A stretch of DNA of 14,043 bases from Pseudomonadota bacterium. GTDB lineage: Bacteria; Pseudomonadota; Gammaproteobacteria; Steroidobacterales; Steroidobacteraceae. The notes below the pieces were generated by a model, which searched no databases, was not told the DNA's origin, and saw only the letters and a program-made list of their open reading frames with translations. The stretch lies in NCBI GenBank assembly GCA_018241455.1, contig JAFEDW010000027.1, positions 1 to 14,043 of the forward strand, given 5' to 3'. Positions 1-6,687 of this stretch are shown piece by piece. The position numbers were made by a program, and so were the translations under genes. Position 1 is the stretch's first letter. Every line of letters starts with the position of its first letter.

Positions 1-45
1 TAGTCCGGCAGGAATTTGGGTAACAGCCTGCACAGTCGCGCAATT

Positions 46-71
46 CGCGCATGGCCACCGGGCCACGCGCG
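46..71. other. Imperfect hairpin upstream of the esterase gene
   Basis: Arms 46-56 and 61-71 form ten base pairs with one A-C mismatch (51/66) around an ACCG loop. No T-run follows, so it is not a classic intrinsic terminator. It could end an upstream transcript, sit in the esterase leader, or be chance in GC-rich DNA. Just downstream, CATAAT at 73-78 resembles a -10 element, but I see no convincing -35 box at the expected distance. Nothing else is recognisable in positions 1-118. Confidence 0.3.
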
Positions 72-118
72 CCATAATGCCCCAAGCCCGCCGTGGGCGC
101 CGCCCGGAGCGAATTTGC

Positions 119-1072
119 ATGAACACCCAGTGCCCTGCGCATCCAGTCGCGACATGCGCCGCCGCCCTGTTCGCCGCCGCACTCTGCTTCGCTCCATTGC
201 CCACATGGGCTGCGCCGCCCGCAACCGCGACCGGCGCGGCGGCGACAGCTGCCGCAAACCCGTCGGCTCCGTACGTCATGCCGGACGCCGAGACCTGGGA
301 CATCACCTCGTCCGCCGGCAAGCCGTATCGCATCTTCGTCTCGCGCCCCGAGGGAGATCCGCCGGCAGGCGGCTTTCCGGTACTCTACGTGCTCGACGGC
401 AATGCGTTCTTCGCGGGCTTCGCCGAATCACGCTGGACGCAGAACATCATGGACGCCTCGCTCGGGCGCACGATGATCGTCGCCGTCGGTTATCCGCTCG
501 ATGACAACAAGCCCTATGCCTTCGAGCGGCGCATGGAGGATTTCACGCCGCCCTGGGCCAGTCCGATGCCGCCCTCGGAACGCCCGTTTGCGAAGTGGGC
601 GGCGGGGGGCTGGGAGCCGTTCTACAAATTCCTGGTCGACGACCTGCGGCCAGCGGTGGCCAGCCGGTACCACATTGACCCGAACCGCCAGTCACTGTTC
701 GGTCATTCGCTCGGTGGCCTGTTTGCACTGCACGTGCTCTACAAGCATCCCGAATCCTTTTTCGCGATCGTCGCAGCGAGCCCGTCGATCTACTGGAACG
801 GTGCGAGCATCCTGGCGGAGGAACGCGAGTTCGCCAGTCACCTGGCCAATGCGCCGCCGAAGTCCCCGATCGCGCGCCTGCTGATGGTCGTGGGCAGCCG
901 CGAAGAAACGCGACTCGAGCAGATGGATGCCGAGGACCTGGCCAAACGGCTCGAGCCGCTCTCGGCCTATGGTCTGCGCAGCCGCTTCCAGGTCTACGAA
1001 GGCGAACCGCACCTGGGCGTGCCGACGCGCGCCATCACCGACACGATGCGTTTCGTGTTCACCTGGCCGTGA
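119..1072 (+). CDS. Exported alpha/beta-hydrolase, putative esterase family
   Basis: A serine hydrolase of about 317 residues in the putative-esterase group (Esterase D/IroE/BesA-like). I chose the ATG at 119 rather than the one at 77 because GGAG at 106-109 lies 9 bases upstream and the protein then begins with a typical Sec signal peptide (hydrophobic stretch about residues 12-30, ending near TWAAP), followed by an Ala/Thr-rich linker. The nucleophile elbow GHSLGG puts the catalytic Ser at residue 197. The candidate catalytic His is 298 in EPHLGVP. The acid is probably one of the Glu/Asp residues around 262-275. PVLYVLDGNAFF and ASPSIYWNG are also typical of the family. Members cleave ester bonds in substrates ranging from siderophores to small acyl esters, so the substrate is not predictable. 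The product is probably periplasmic or secreted. The gene converges on the LuxR regulator and does not look like part of the operon beyond it. Confidence 0.88.
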   Translation: MNTQCPAHPVATCAAALFAAALCFAPLPTWAAPPATATGAAATAAANPSAPYVMPDAETWDITSSAGKPYRIFVSRPEGDPPAGGFPVLYVLDGNAFFAGFAESRWTQNIMDASLGRTMIVAVGYPLDDNKPYAFERRMEDFTPPWASPMPPSERPFAKWAAGGWEPFYKFLVDDLRPAVASRYHIDPNRQSLFGHSLGGLFALHVLYKHPESFFAIVAASPSIYWNGASILAEEREFASHLANAPPKSPIARLLMVVGSREETRLEQMDAEDLAKRLEPLSAYGLRSRFQVYEGEPHLGVPTRAITDTMRFVFTWP

Positions 1073-1088
1073 CCCGGGCGCAGCAGCG

Positions 1089-1109
1089 CCGCGCCGGCCG
1101 CGGGCGCGG
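1089..1109. terminator. Possible terminator-like hairpin between convergent genes
   Basis: Between the stop codons of the esterase (1072) and the LuxR regulator (1119), CCGCGCC at 1089-1095 pairs perfectly with GGCGCGG at 1103-1109 around a 7-base loop. The convergent placement fits a shared stop for both transcripts. No T-tract follows on either strand, so it would not be a canonical Rho-independent terminator, and such stems arise easily in DNA this GC-rich. Confidence 0.25.
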
Positions 1110-1118
1110 ACGCGGTGT

Positions 1119-3848
1119 TCAGCCGGGCGGCGCGCCGTGCGTCGTGCCGAGCGCCGCGGCCAGCAGTCCCTGTTCACGCGAGAGTTGCACCGCGGCGCGA
1201 CGTGAATCCACGCCCATCTTGGCGAACAGCGACTTCAGCCGGTATTTCACCGTGTTCGGCGAGACTTTCAGGAGACGCGCGATTTCCTTGTTGGTGTAGC
1301 CCTTGTCGAGGTGGCGCAGCGTCAGCAACTCGGACTCGCTGAGGATGGTGGATTCGCCCTGGCGTGCGGCGGTGCTGCGCAGCAGCCGGCGTAGCCGCCG
1401 CAGGAACTTGTCGCGAAAGCGGTCGGTCTCGTGCGGGTTTTCGTCGAGCGGCTCCTCGTCGAGCGAGCCGAGCACCAGGAAGCGGCGGCATTCGAGGAAC
1501 GGACCGATGAACCCCTGGAACATCGCCATGCTGACGGCATCGTTGAAACGGGCGGCGGCCTTCTGGGCCGTTCCCGCCAGCTCGTGCGCCTGCGCGGCGA
1601 GGATCGCCAGCGTGATCAGCAGCCGGCCGTGGCCGTGTTGTTGCGCCCAGCGCTCGATGCTCTCTATTTCCTGCAGCGCGGCCGCGTGCTCGTTCGCGCA
1701 CAGCCGCAGCTTGATGCGGCAGATCGAGGCCACGATCGCGACCTGTCGGTACACCGGGAATTCCTCGCGCATCGCATCGGCCAGCGCATCGAGCTTGACC
1801 AGCCGTGCGGTGGCCTGCGCGTCGGTGAAGCGGCCGGCATAGATCGCCGCCTCGACGTCATGCACGTTCGCCAGGAGCCCGAGCTGGTGCAGGTGACGGC
1901 GGCGCGCGGTGCCGCGCATCCGCTCGATCACTTCCTGCACCCCGGCCGGGTGCGTCACCAGCGTCGCGCGGATCGCCGCGCCGAAGGCGGAGGCGTAGAC
2001 CTCGAACCAGCCATCCGAGTGCTCCATGTGCGGGAACGCCCAGTCGAGCAGGTCCATCGCCTCGCGCACCGCGCCCTGCTCGAACTTGACTTCGGCCTGG
2101 TGCGCGGCGCAGTTCGCGGCCAGGTCGGAGCGCGGGCCGTAGGCGTTGTGGATGCTGGCCATCGCCTCGTCCAGGATCGCCGCCGCCTCCTCGAGCCGCC
2201 CCTGCGCCAGCACGACGCGCGCCTCGAGGAAACGCGTGAACAGGTCACCATATAAGGAGTGCAGCGCCTGGTGGTGCGAGCGCGCCCGGCGGATGGGTTC
2301 GAGTGCGCGCTCCAGCCAGCCGCACTCGCAATACTTGTTGCCCAGCGACTCGTACACGTTCGAGAGCATCAGGTGGTCGTGCGAGGGGAGGCTGCGGATC
2401 AGCGATTCCTTGGCGAGCAGGTCCGCCAGCCGGATCGGCGCGTTCTCGTATTCGGCCAGCACCTCGCCGACCAGGTTGACCTCGGTCCACAGGTCGGGCG
2501 CGAGCTCGGCGTGTTCGAGCGCGGCGCGGAACTCGTCGTAGCTGTTGCGGGCGGCGTCCATCTCGCCCTGCTTGATCAGCCGGTAGACGCGCGCGAGCAC
2601 CAGCCGCGGGTGGCTTGCGATCACCGCTTCCGGGAGCTGAGCGAGCCCGGCGACGAGCGCGTCCATCCGGCCTTCGGGAATCAGGCGCCAGCCGCCGGCG
2701 GCGTCGAGCACCTGGGCGACGAGGTCCACGTCCTCGGCCAGCACCGCGTGCCGCACGGCCTCGTGCACCTCATTGCGCGCGGCGAACCAGCGCGCGGCCA
2801 GCGTGTGCAGCTGACGGAACTTCGCCGGCTGCCGCCGCTTGAGTCGACTACTGAGGATATCGGTGAACAGCTGGTGATAACGGTAGGTGATGTGCTCGGC
2901 ATCCAGCGGTACGATGAACAGGTCCGCTCGCTCCAGTTGTTCCAGCACCATCGCGCCGTCGCTGCGCTCGCACAGCAGGTCCACCAGTTCGCCGGTGACC
3001 TTGTTGAGGATCGAGGTGTACGAAACGACCGTCTCGAGATCGCGCGGCAGGCTCGCCAGCACCTGTTCCGAGAGGTAGGTCGCCAGCTGCCAGTCGGGAC
3101 CTGAAAACCCGGAGATCATTTCGCCGCGATCGCTCCCGGAGCGCAGCGACAGGGCGGTCATCTGCACCGCGATCGGCCAACCTTCAGTGCGTTCGACCAG
3201 TCGCGCGATATCCGCGCTGGATAATGTCGCCGCGCGGGCGTTGCGCAGCACTTCCTCGGCCTCTTCCAGGCTGAAGCGCAGGTCGGCGGCGCCGAGCTCG
3301 AGCAGCTCGTGGTCGGCCGCGAGTTCCGCGTAGCCGAGATCGGGCCGGTCGCGCGAGGAAATGACGAAGTGCGCCATCGGCGGCAGCAGCCGCAGCAGCG
3401 TGCGCAGGAATGCGCACACCGCAGCGCTCTCGGCCCGCTGGAAGTCATCGAGTATGACGACCACGTCGCCGGCAGCGCGCACCAGGCGGTTGACGATCGC
3501 GGACGTGGCGGCACGGAGCGGTGCGTTCTCGCCGAGCCGCCCGCCGGCGATGCCGACCATCAGCGAATCGGCGAAGCGGATTGCGTCGCTCTCTTCTTCT
3601 TCCAGCGTGAGCCAGATGACCTCGAGCCCGCGGTTGCGCAGCGTCGCGTGCCACTGGGCCAGCAGGCTGGTCTTGCCGTATCCGGCTGGCGCGTGGATCA
3701 GCGTGAGCCGGCGCGTGGCGATACCTTCGTCGAGCCGGCGCACCAGCGCCGACCGGCTCACCTGGTGAGCGCCACGCACGGGAGGCGCGAACTTCGTCGC
3801 AATCGGGTCGGTCTGCTTCATCGCGGAACAGGGCTCGTCGCGGGGCAT
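1119..3848 (-). CDS. LuxR-family ATP-binding regulator (MalT/LAL type)
   Basis: A 909-residue transcriptional regulator of the large ATP-binding LuxR (LAL, MalT-like) class. The N-terminal STAND-type NTPase has the P-loop APAGYGKTS at residues 53-61, preceded by the usual VSRSALVRRL segment, and a Walker B strand VVVILDDF at 129-136. A long helical TPR-like middle region (about 330-800) probably senses ligand or partner. The C-terminal LuxR helix-turn-helix covers about 835-890, with the signature YTNKEIARLLKVSPNTVK. The size is usual for the family (about 900). In MalT, ATP and inducer drive oligomerisation and activation of target promoters. Here the gene is divergent from the 3988-13092 operon, which is its most likely target. 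The start is uncertain: an in-frame ATG at 3821 leaves the common short N-terminus before IATKF, and neither ATG has a good ribosome binding site. No frameshift or missing motif is visible. Confidence 0.93.
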   Translation of the reverse strand: MPRDEPCSAMKQTDPIATKFAPPVRGAHQVSRSALVRRLDEGIATRRLTLIHAPAGYGKTSLLAQWHATLRNRGLEVIWLTLEEEESDAIRFADSLMVGIAGGRLGENAPLRAATSAIVNRLVRAAGDVVVILDDFQRAESAAVCAFLRTLLRLLPPMAHFVISSRDRPDLGYAELAADHELLELGAADLRFSLEEAEEVLRNARAATLSSADIARLVERTEGWPIAVQMTALSLRSGSDRGEMISGFSGPDWQLATYLSEQVLASLPRDLETVVSYTSILNKVTGELVDLLCERSDGAMVLEQLERADLFIVPLDAEHITYRYHQLFTDILSSRLKRRQPAKFRQLHTLAARWFAARNEVHEAVRHAVLAEDVDLVAQVLDAAGGWRLIPEGRMDALVAGLAQLPEAVIASHPRLVLARVYRLIKQGEMDAARNSYDEFRAALEHAELAPDLWTEVNLVGEVLAEYENAPIRLADLLAKESLIRSLPSHDHLMLSNVYESLGNKYCECGWLERALEPIRRARSHHQALHSLYGDLFTRFLEARVVLAQGRLEEAAAILDEAMASIHNAYGPRSDLAANCAAHQAEVKFEQGAVREAMDLLDWAFPHMEHSDGWFEVYASAFGAAIRATLVTHPAGVQEVIERMRGTARRRHLHQLGLLANVHDVEAAIYAGRFTDAQATARLVKLDALADAMREEFPVYRQVAIVASICRIKLRLCANEHAAALQEIESIERWAQQHGHGRLLITLAILAAQAHELAGTAQKAAARFNDAVSMAMFQGFIGPFLECRRFLVLGSLDEEPLDENPHETDRFRDKFLRRLRRLLRSTAARQGESTILSESELLTLRHLDKGYTNKEIARLLKVSPNTVKYRLKSLFAKMGVDSRRAAVQLSREQGLLAAALGTTHGAPPG

Positions 3849-3875
3849 GGTCTGCGGAAATCTGCTGCCCGGACG

Positions 3876-3884
3876 ATCGTAGCA
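3876..3884 (-). promoter_or_regulatory. Candidate extended -10 promoter of the LuxR regulator gene
   Basis: Read on the minus strand, positions 3884 down to 3876 give TGCTACGAT, a TGn extended -10 joined to a TAnnnT hexamer. It would start transcription around 3869, about 20 bases before the first ATG. No good -35 hexamer lies 17 bases upstream, which extended -10 promoters and activator-dependent promoters tolerate. This is inferred from sequence only. Confidence 0.3.
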
Positions 3885-3912
3885 CGCGGATAACGGGAGT
3901 CCGGCCGGGGCG

Positions 3913-3941
3913 CCTACCCACTGCGCCGGGCCGTCCTACCC
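3913..3941. repeat. Direct repeat CCTACCC x2, possible regulator-binding half-sites
   Basis: CCTACCC occurs at 3913-3919 and again at 3935-3941, 22 bases start to start, which is about two helical turns and so the same DNA face. On the minus strand the unit reads GGGTAGG, loosely like the G-rich MalT box. The copies sit in the divergent region between the LuxR regulator and the operon, upstream of the candidate -10 at 3876-3884. Two 7-mers in a GC-rich region are weak evidence. Confidence 0.25.
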
Positions 3942-3973
3942 GCCGCGGCGACGCGGAAGCGTCGCGGCGGGGG
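3940..3973. promoter_or_regulatory. Strong inverted repeat before the operon's first gene
   Basis: The arms pair as 7 perfect base pairs (3948-3954 with 3959-3965), one mismatch, 4 pairs, one mismatch and 2 more pairs, closed by the loop GGAA at 3955-3958, which fits the stable GNRA tetraloop class. The stem ends two bases before the TAGGA ribosome binding site of the hydantoinase-like gene. As RNA it could affect translation of the first operon gene or protect the 5' end. As DNA it could be an operator palindrome. There is no T-run, so it is unlikely to be a terminator. Confidence 0.45.
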
Positions 3974-3974
3974 C

Positions 3975-3979
3975 TAGGA
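3975..3979 (+). promoter_or_regulatory. Ribosome binding site deciding the hydantoinase start
   Basis: TAGGA lies 8 bases before the ATG at 3988. The earlier in-frame ATG at 3979 overlaps this site and would add only MPA ahead of the conserved MRLGIDVGG. The later start is therefore preferred. Confidence 0.5.
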
Positions 3980-3987
3980 TGCCGGCC

Positions 3988-5553
3988 ATGCGGCTGGGAA
4001 TAGATGTCGGGGGAACGAACACCGACGCGGTGCTGGTTTCCCGCGGCGCGGTCGTCGCGGCCGCGAAGCGCCCCACGACCGCCGATGTCAGCAGCGGCAT
4101 CGTGAACGCCACGCGCGCGGTGCTGCACGAGGCCGGGCTGGACGGCAGCACCGTCACGCGCGTGATCATCGGCACGACGCACTTCGCCAACGCCTTCGTC
4201 GAGCAGCAGGACCTGCTCGAGGTCGCCGTGCTGCGCCTCGCGGGCCGGAGCGCCGCGTCGGTGCCGCCGATGAGCGGCTGGCCGAAGGCGCTGCGCGAGC
4301 GGGTGGCCGGTCCCTGCTTCCAGCTGCCGGGCGGCTACGAATTCGACGGCCGCGAAAACTGCGCCTTCGACGAGCACGCGGTGCGCGACGCCGCCGGCGC
4401 GATCCGCGCCGCGGACGTCGACGCGGTGGCCATCTCGTGCGTGTTCTCGCCGATGCGCCCGGACATGGAACAGCGCGCGGCCGCGATCCTGCGCCAGGAA
4501 CTGCCGGGCGTGCTGCTGACGACCTCGGCCTCGATCGGCCGCATCGGCTTCCTGGAGCGCGAGAACGCCACGATCATCAACGCCTCGCTGATGGGCATCG
4601 CGCGCCGCATCATGCAGTCGATCGACGGTGCGCTGCTGGAAGCCGGCGTGCGCGCGCCCTGCTACGTCACGCAGAACGACGGCACCGTGGCGACCTCGGC
4701 GTTCGCCGCCGAGTTCCCGGTGCTGACCTTCGGTTCCGGCCCGACCAACAGCATGCGCGGCGCGGCCTTCCTCACCGGCGTGCAGGATGCGATCGTGATG
4801 GACGTGGGCGGCACGACCACCGACATCGGTGCACTGGTCCACGGCTTTCCGCGCGAGTCGTCGATCGCGGTCGAGATCGGCGGCGTGCGCACCAACTTCC
4901 GCATGCCCGACCTGCTGTCGATCGGCCTGGGCGGCGGCACTCGCATCCGCCTCGGCAACGGCACGCACGAACTCACGGTCGGGCCTGACTCGGTCGGCTT
5001 CCGGCTGATCGACGAGGCGTACCTGTTCGGCGGCAGCACGCTGACCGCGAGCGACATCGCGGTGAAGGCCGGGCTGGCCGCGTTCGGCGACCCGGCGCGC
5101 GTGCCGGTTTCCTCGCCGCAGGTGATCGCGCAGATCCTCGAGCGCTTCCGGCAGGTCTTCGAGGAAGGGCTCGACCGGATGAAGACCACGGCCGCCGACG
5201 TGCCGGTGATCCTGGTCGGCGGCGGCAGCATGCTCGTGCCGCGCACGCTGCGCGGCGCCTCCCGGGTGGTCGTGCCCGAGCACGCGGCCGTGGCCAACGC
5301 GGTGGGCGCGGCCGTGGCGCTGGTCGGCGGCGAGGCCGACCGGATCGTTTCCTACGAGGGCGTCGAACGCAAGGCGGCGCTCCTCGAGCTCGAGCGCGTG
5401 GCCTTCGACAGCGCAGTCGCGGCCGGCGCCGACCCGGGCACGTTGCGGGTGGTCGATGTCGACGAGACTTTCCTCAGTTACCTGCCGGGTGCGCACGCGC
5501 AGGTGCGCGTGAAGGTGGTCGGCGACCTGGCCACGGCCGGAGCGGGCACATGA
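3988..5553 (+). CDS. Hydantoinase/oxoprolinase family protein (HyuA-like, short form)
   Basis: A 521-residue member of the hydantoinase A/5-oxoprolinase family, whose characterised members use ATP to open cyclic amide rings such as hydantoin and 5-oxoproline, or to carboxylate substrates. The actin-like ATPase signatures are intact: GIDVGGTNTD at residues 4-13, GTTHFANA at 62-69, DVGGTTTD at 272-279 and VGGGSMLVP from about 410. ENATIINASLMG also matches the family. It is shorter than classical HyuA (about 690) because the C-terminal region is absent. This short form is the one that usually sits beside DUF917 proteins, as here, where the next gene overlaps by 4 bp (ATGA at 5550-5553). It is cytoplasmic and probably works with that neighbour on a ring C-N or C-S bond. 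The substrate is unknown. It is the first gene of the operon. Confidence 0.93.
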   Translation: MRLGIDVGGTNTDAVLVSRGAVVAAAKRPTTADVSSGIVNATRAVLHEAGLDGSTVTRVIIGTTHFANAFVEQQDLLEVAVLRLAGRSAASVPPMSGWPKALRERVAGPCFQLPGGYEFDGRENCAFDEHAVRDAAGAIRAADVDAVAISCVFSPMRPDMEQRAAAILRQELPGVLLTTSASIGRIGFLERENATIINASLMGIARRIMQSIDGALLEAGVRAPCYVTQNDGTVATSAFAAEFPVLTFGSGPTNSMRGAAFLTGVQDAIVMDVGGTTTDIGALVHGFPRESSIAVEIGGVRTNFRMPDLLSIGLGGGTRIRLGNGTHELTVGPDSVGFRLIDEAYLFGGSTLTASDIAVKAGLAAFGDPARVPVSSPQVIAQILERFRQVFEEGLDRMKTTAADVPVILVGGGSMLVPRTLRGASRVVVPEHAAVANAVGAAVALVGGEADRIVSYEGVERKAALLELERVAFDSAVAAGADPGTLRVVDVDETFLSYLPGAHAQVRVKVVGDLATAGAGT

Positions 5554-6674
5554 CCAGCGTGGTGATCCCGAAGGCGCGCGAGCTGACACTGCCCGACCTC
5601 AAGGACCTGGCGCGCGGCTGCGCATTCCTCGGTTCCGGCGGCGGTGGCGACCCGCACACCGCGATGATGGAACTCGAGGCGCTGATCGGGCCTGACTCGA
5701 CCGTGCAACTGATCGATGCCGGTGCGCTCGGCGACCGCGACCTGGTCGTGCCCTGCGGCTGGATCGGCGCCCCGACCGTCTCGGCGGAGAAACTGCCGAG
5801 CGGCGAGGAAGCGCTGCTCGGCCTGCGCCGGCTCGAGACATTGCTCGGCCGCGACGCCGACGCGGTCATCCCCGTCGAGATCGGCGGCAGCAACGGGCTC
5901 GCGGCCGTGCTGCTCGCGCTCCGTGCCGGACTACCGCTGGTCGATTGCGACGGCATGGGCCGCGCGTTCCCGGAATCGCAGATGGTGATCTTCAACATCC
6001 GCGGCCTGCGCGCCTGCCCGGCAGTGCTGACCGACGACAAGGGCAATTGCGTGGTGATCGAGGCGGTGGACAATGTCGGCGAGGAGCGCATCGCGCGCTC
6101 GGCGTCGGTCGCGTTGGGCGGCACCTGCCACCTGGTCGAATACCCGCTCAGCGGCCGGCAGGTCAACGAGACCGCGCTGTGCGGCACGGTCACCGATGCG
6201 CTCGCGATCGGCCGCGCGATCCGCCTCGGGCGCGAGGCGCATGGCGATCCGTTCGCGGCGCTGTTCGCCGCGCTCAAGGCCTCGCAGCAGTTCAGTCGCG
6301 CCGGCGTGCTGTTCGATGGCAAGATCGTCGACATCCGCCGCGAGACGAAGGATGGCTTCTCGCTCGGTTGCGCGGTCATCGAGGCCTTCGGCGGCGCGGA
6401 GCGACTCGAGGTCGAGTTCAAGAACGAGAACCTGGTGGCGCGGGTCGGCGGCGAGATCCGCGCGCTCGTCCCCGACCTGATCACGATCGTCGATCGCGAG
6501 ACCGCCGAGACGATCGTGACCGAGCGTTTGCGCTACGGGCAGCGCGTCAAGGTGATCGGCGCCAGCGCACCCGCCGCGCTGTGCGAACCGGCCTCGCTCG
6601 CGGTGCTGGGCCCGCAGGCCTTCGGCCTCAAGACCGCGTACCGGGGCATCGCCGAGCTCAATGGCTGGAAGTGA
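5550..6674 (+). CDS. DUF917 / S-Me-THD domain protein
   Basis: A full-length 374-residue DUF917 protein, a family now also named after S-methyl thiohydantoin desulfurase (S-Me-THD). Hallmarks are the glycine-rich CAFLGSGGGGDP at residues 24-35, VEIGGSNG at 109-116 and DCDGMGRAFPE at 132-142. The start has GGAG at 5539-5542, 7 bases upstream, and overlaps the previous stop as ATGA, so translation is probably coupled. No signal peptide or membrane segment is seen, so it is cytoplasmic. Family proteins are repeatedly found beside HyuA-like ATPases and are thought to act with them on hydantoin or thiohydantoin-like rings. I infer a joint role here, but the exact reaction cannot be deduced. No key region is missing. 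Confidence 0.92.
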   Translation: MTSVVIPKARELTLPDLKDLARGCAFLGSGGGGDPHTAMMELEALIGPDSTVQLIDAGALGDRDLVVPCGWIGAPTVSAEKLPSGEEALLGLRRLETLLGRDADAVIPVEIGGSNGLAAVLLALRAGLPLVDCDGMGRAFPESQMVIFNIRGLRACPAVLTDDKGNCVVIEAVDNVGEERIARSASVALGGTCHLVEYPLSGRQVNETALCGTVTDALAIGRAIRLGREAHGDPFAALFAALKASQQFSRAGVLFDGKIVDIRRETKDGFSLGCAVIEAFGGAERLEVEFKNENLVARVGGEIRALVPDLITIVDRETAETIVTERLRYGQRVKVIGASAPAALCEPASLAVLGPQAFGLKTAYRGIAELNGWK

Positions 6675-6679
6675 GGTGA
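6673..6679 (+). promoter_or_regulatory. Ribosome binding site deciding the amidohydrolase start
   Basis: GAGGTGA, a near-consensus Shine-Dalgarno, overlaps the stop codon of the DUF917 gene and lies 8 bases before the ATG at 6688. It favours that start over the in-frame ATG at 6661, which lies inside the DUF917 gene and would put extra residues in front of the signal peptide. A GTG directly before 6688 is also possible. Confidence 0.6.
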
Positions 6680-6687
6680 CGGCCGTG

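Noticed and set aside
1431..3104. Long plus-strand frames (1431-2255, 2259-3104) opposite the LuxR regulator
   Set aside because: They mirror the codon structure of the regulator on the other strand. No domain and no ribosome binding site was found.
3445..5589. A 714-residue open frame on the minus strand across the hydantoinase gene
   Set aside because: It lies antisense to well-conserved genes, its translation is Arg/His/Ala-rich without recognisable domains, and long shadow frames are expected in GC-rich DNA.
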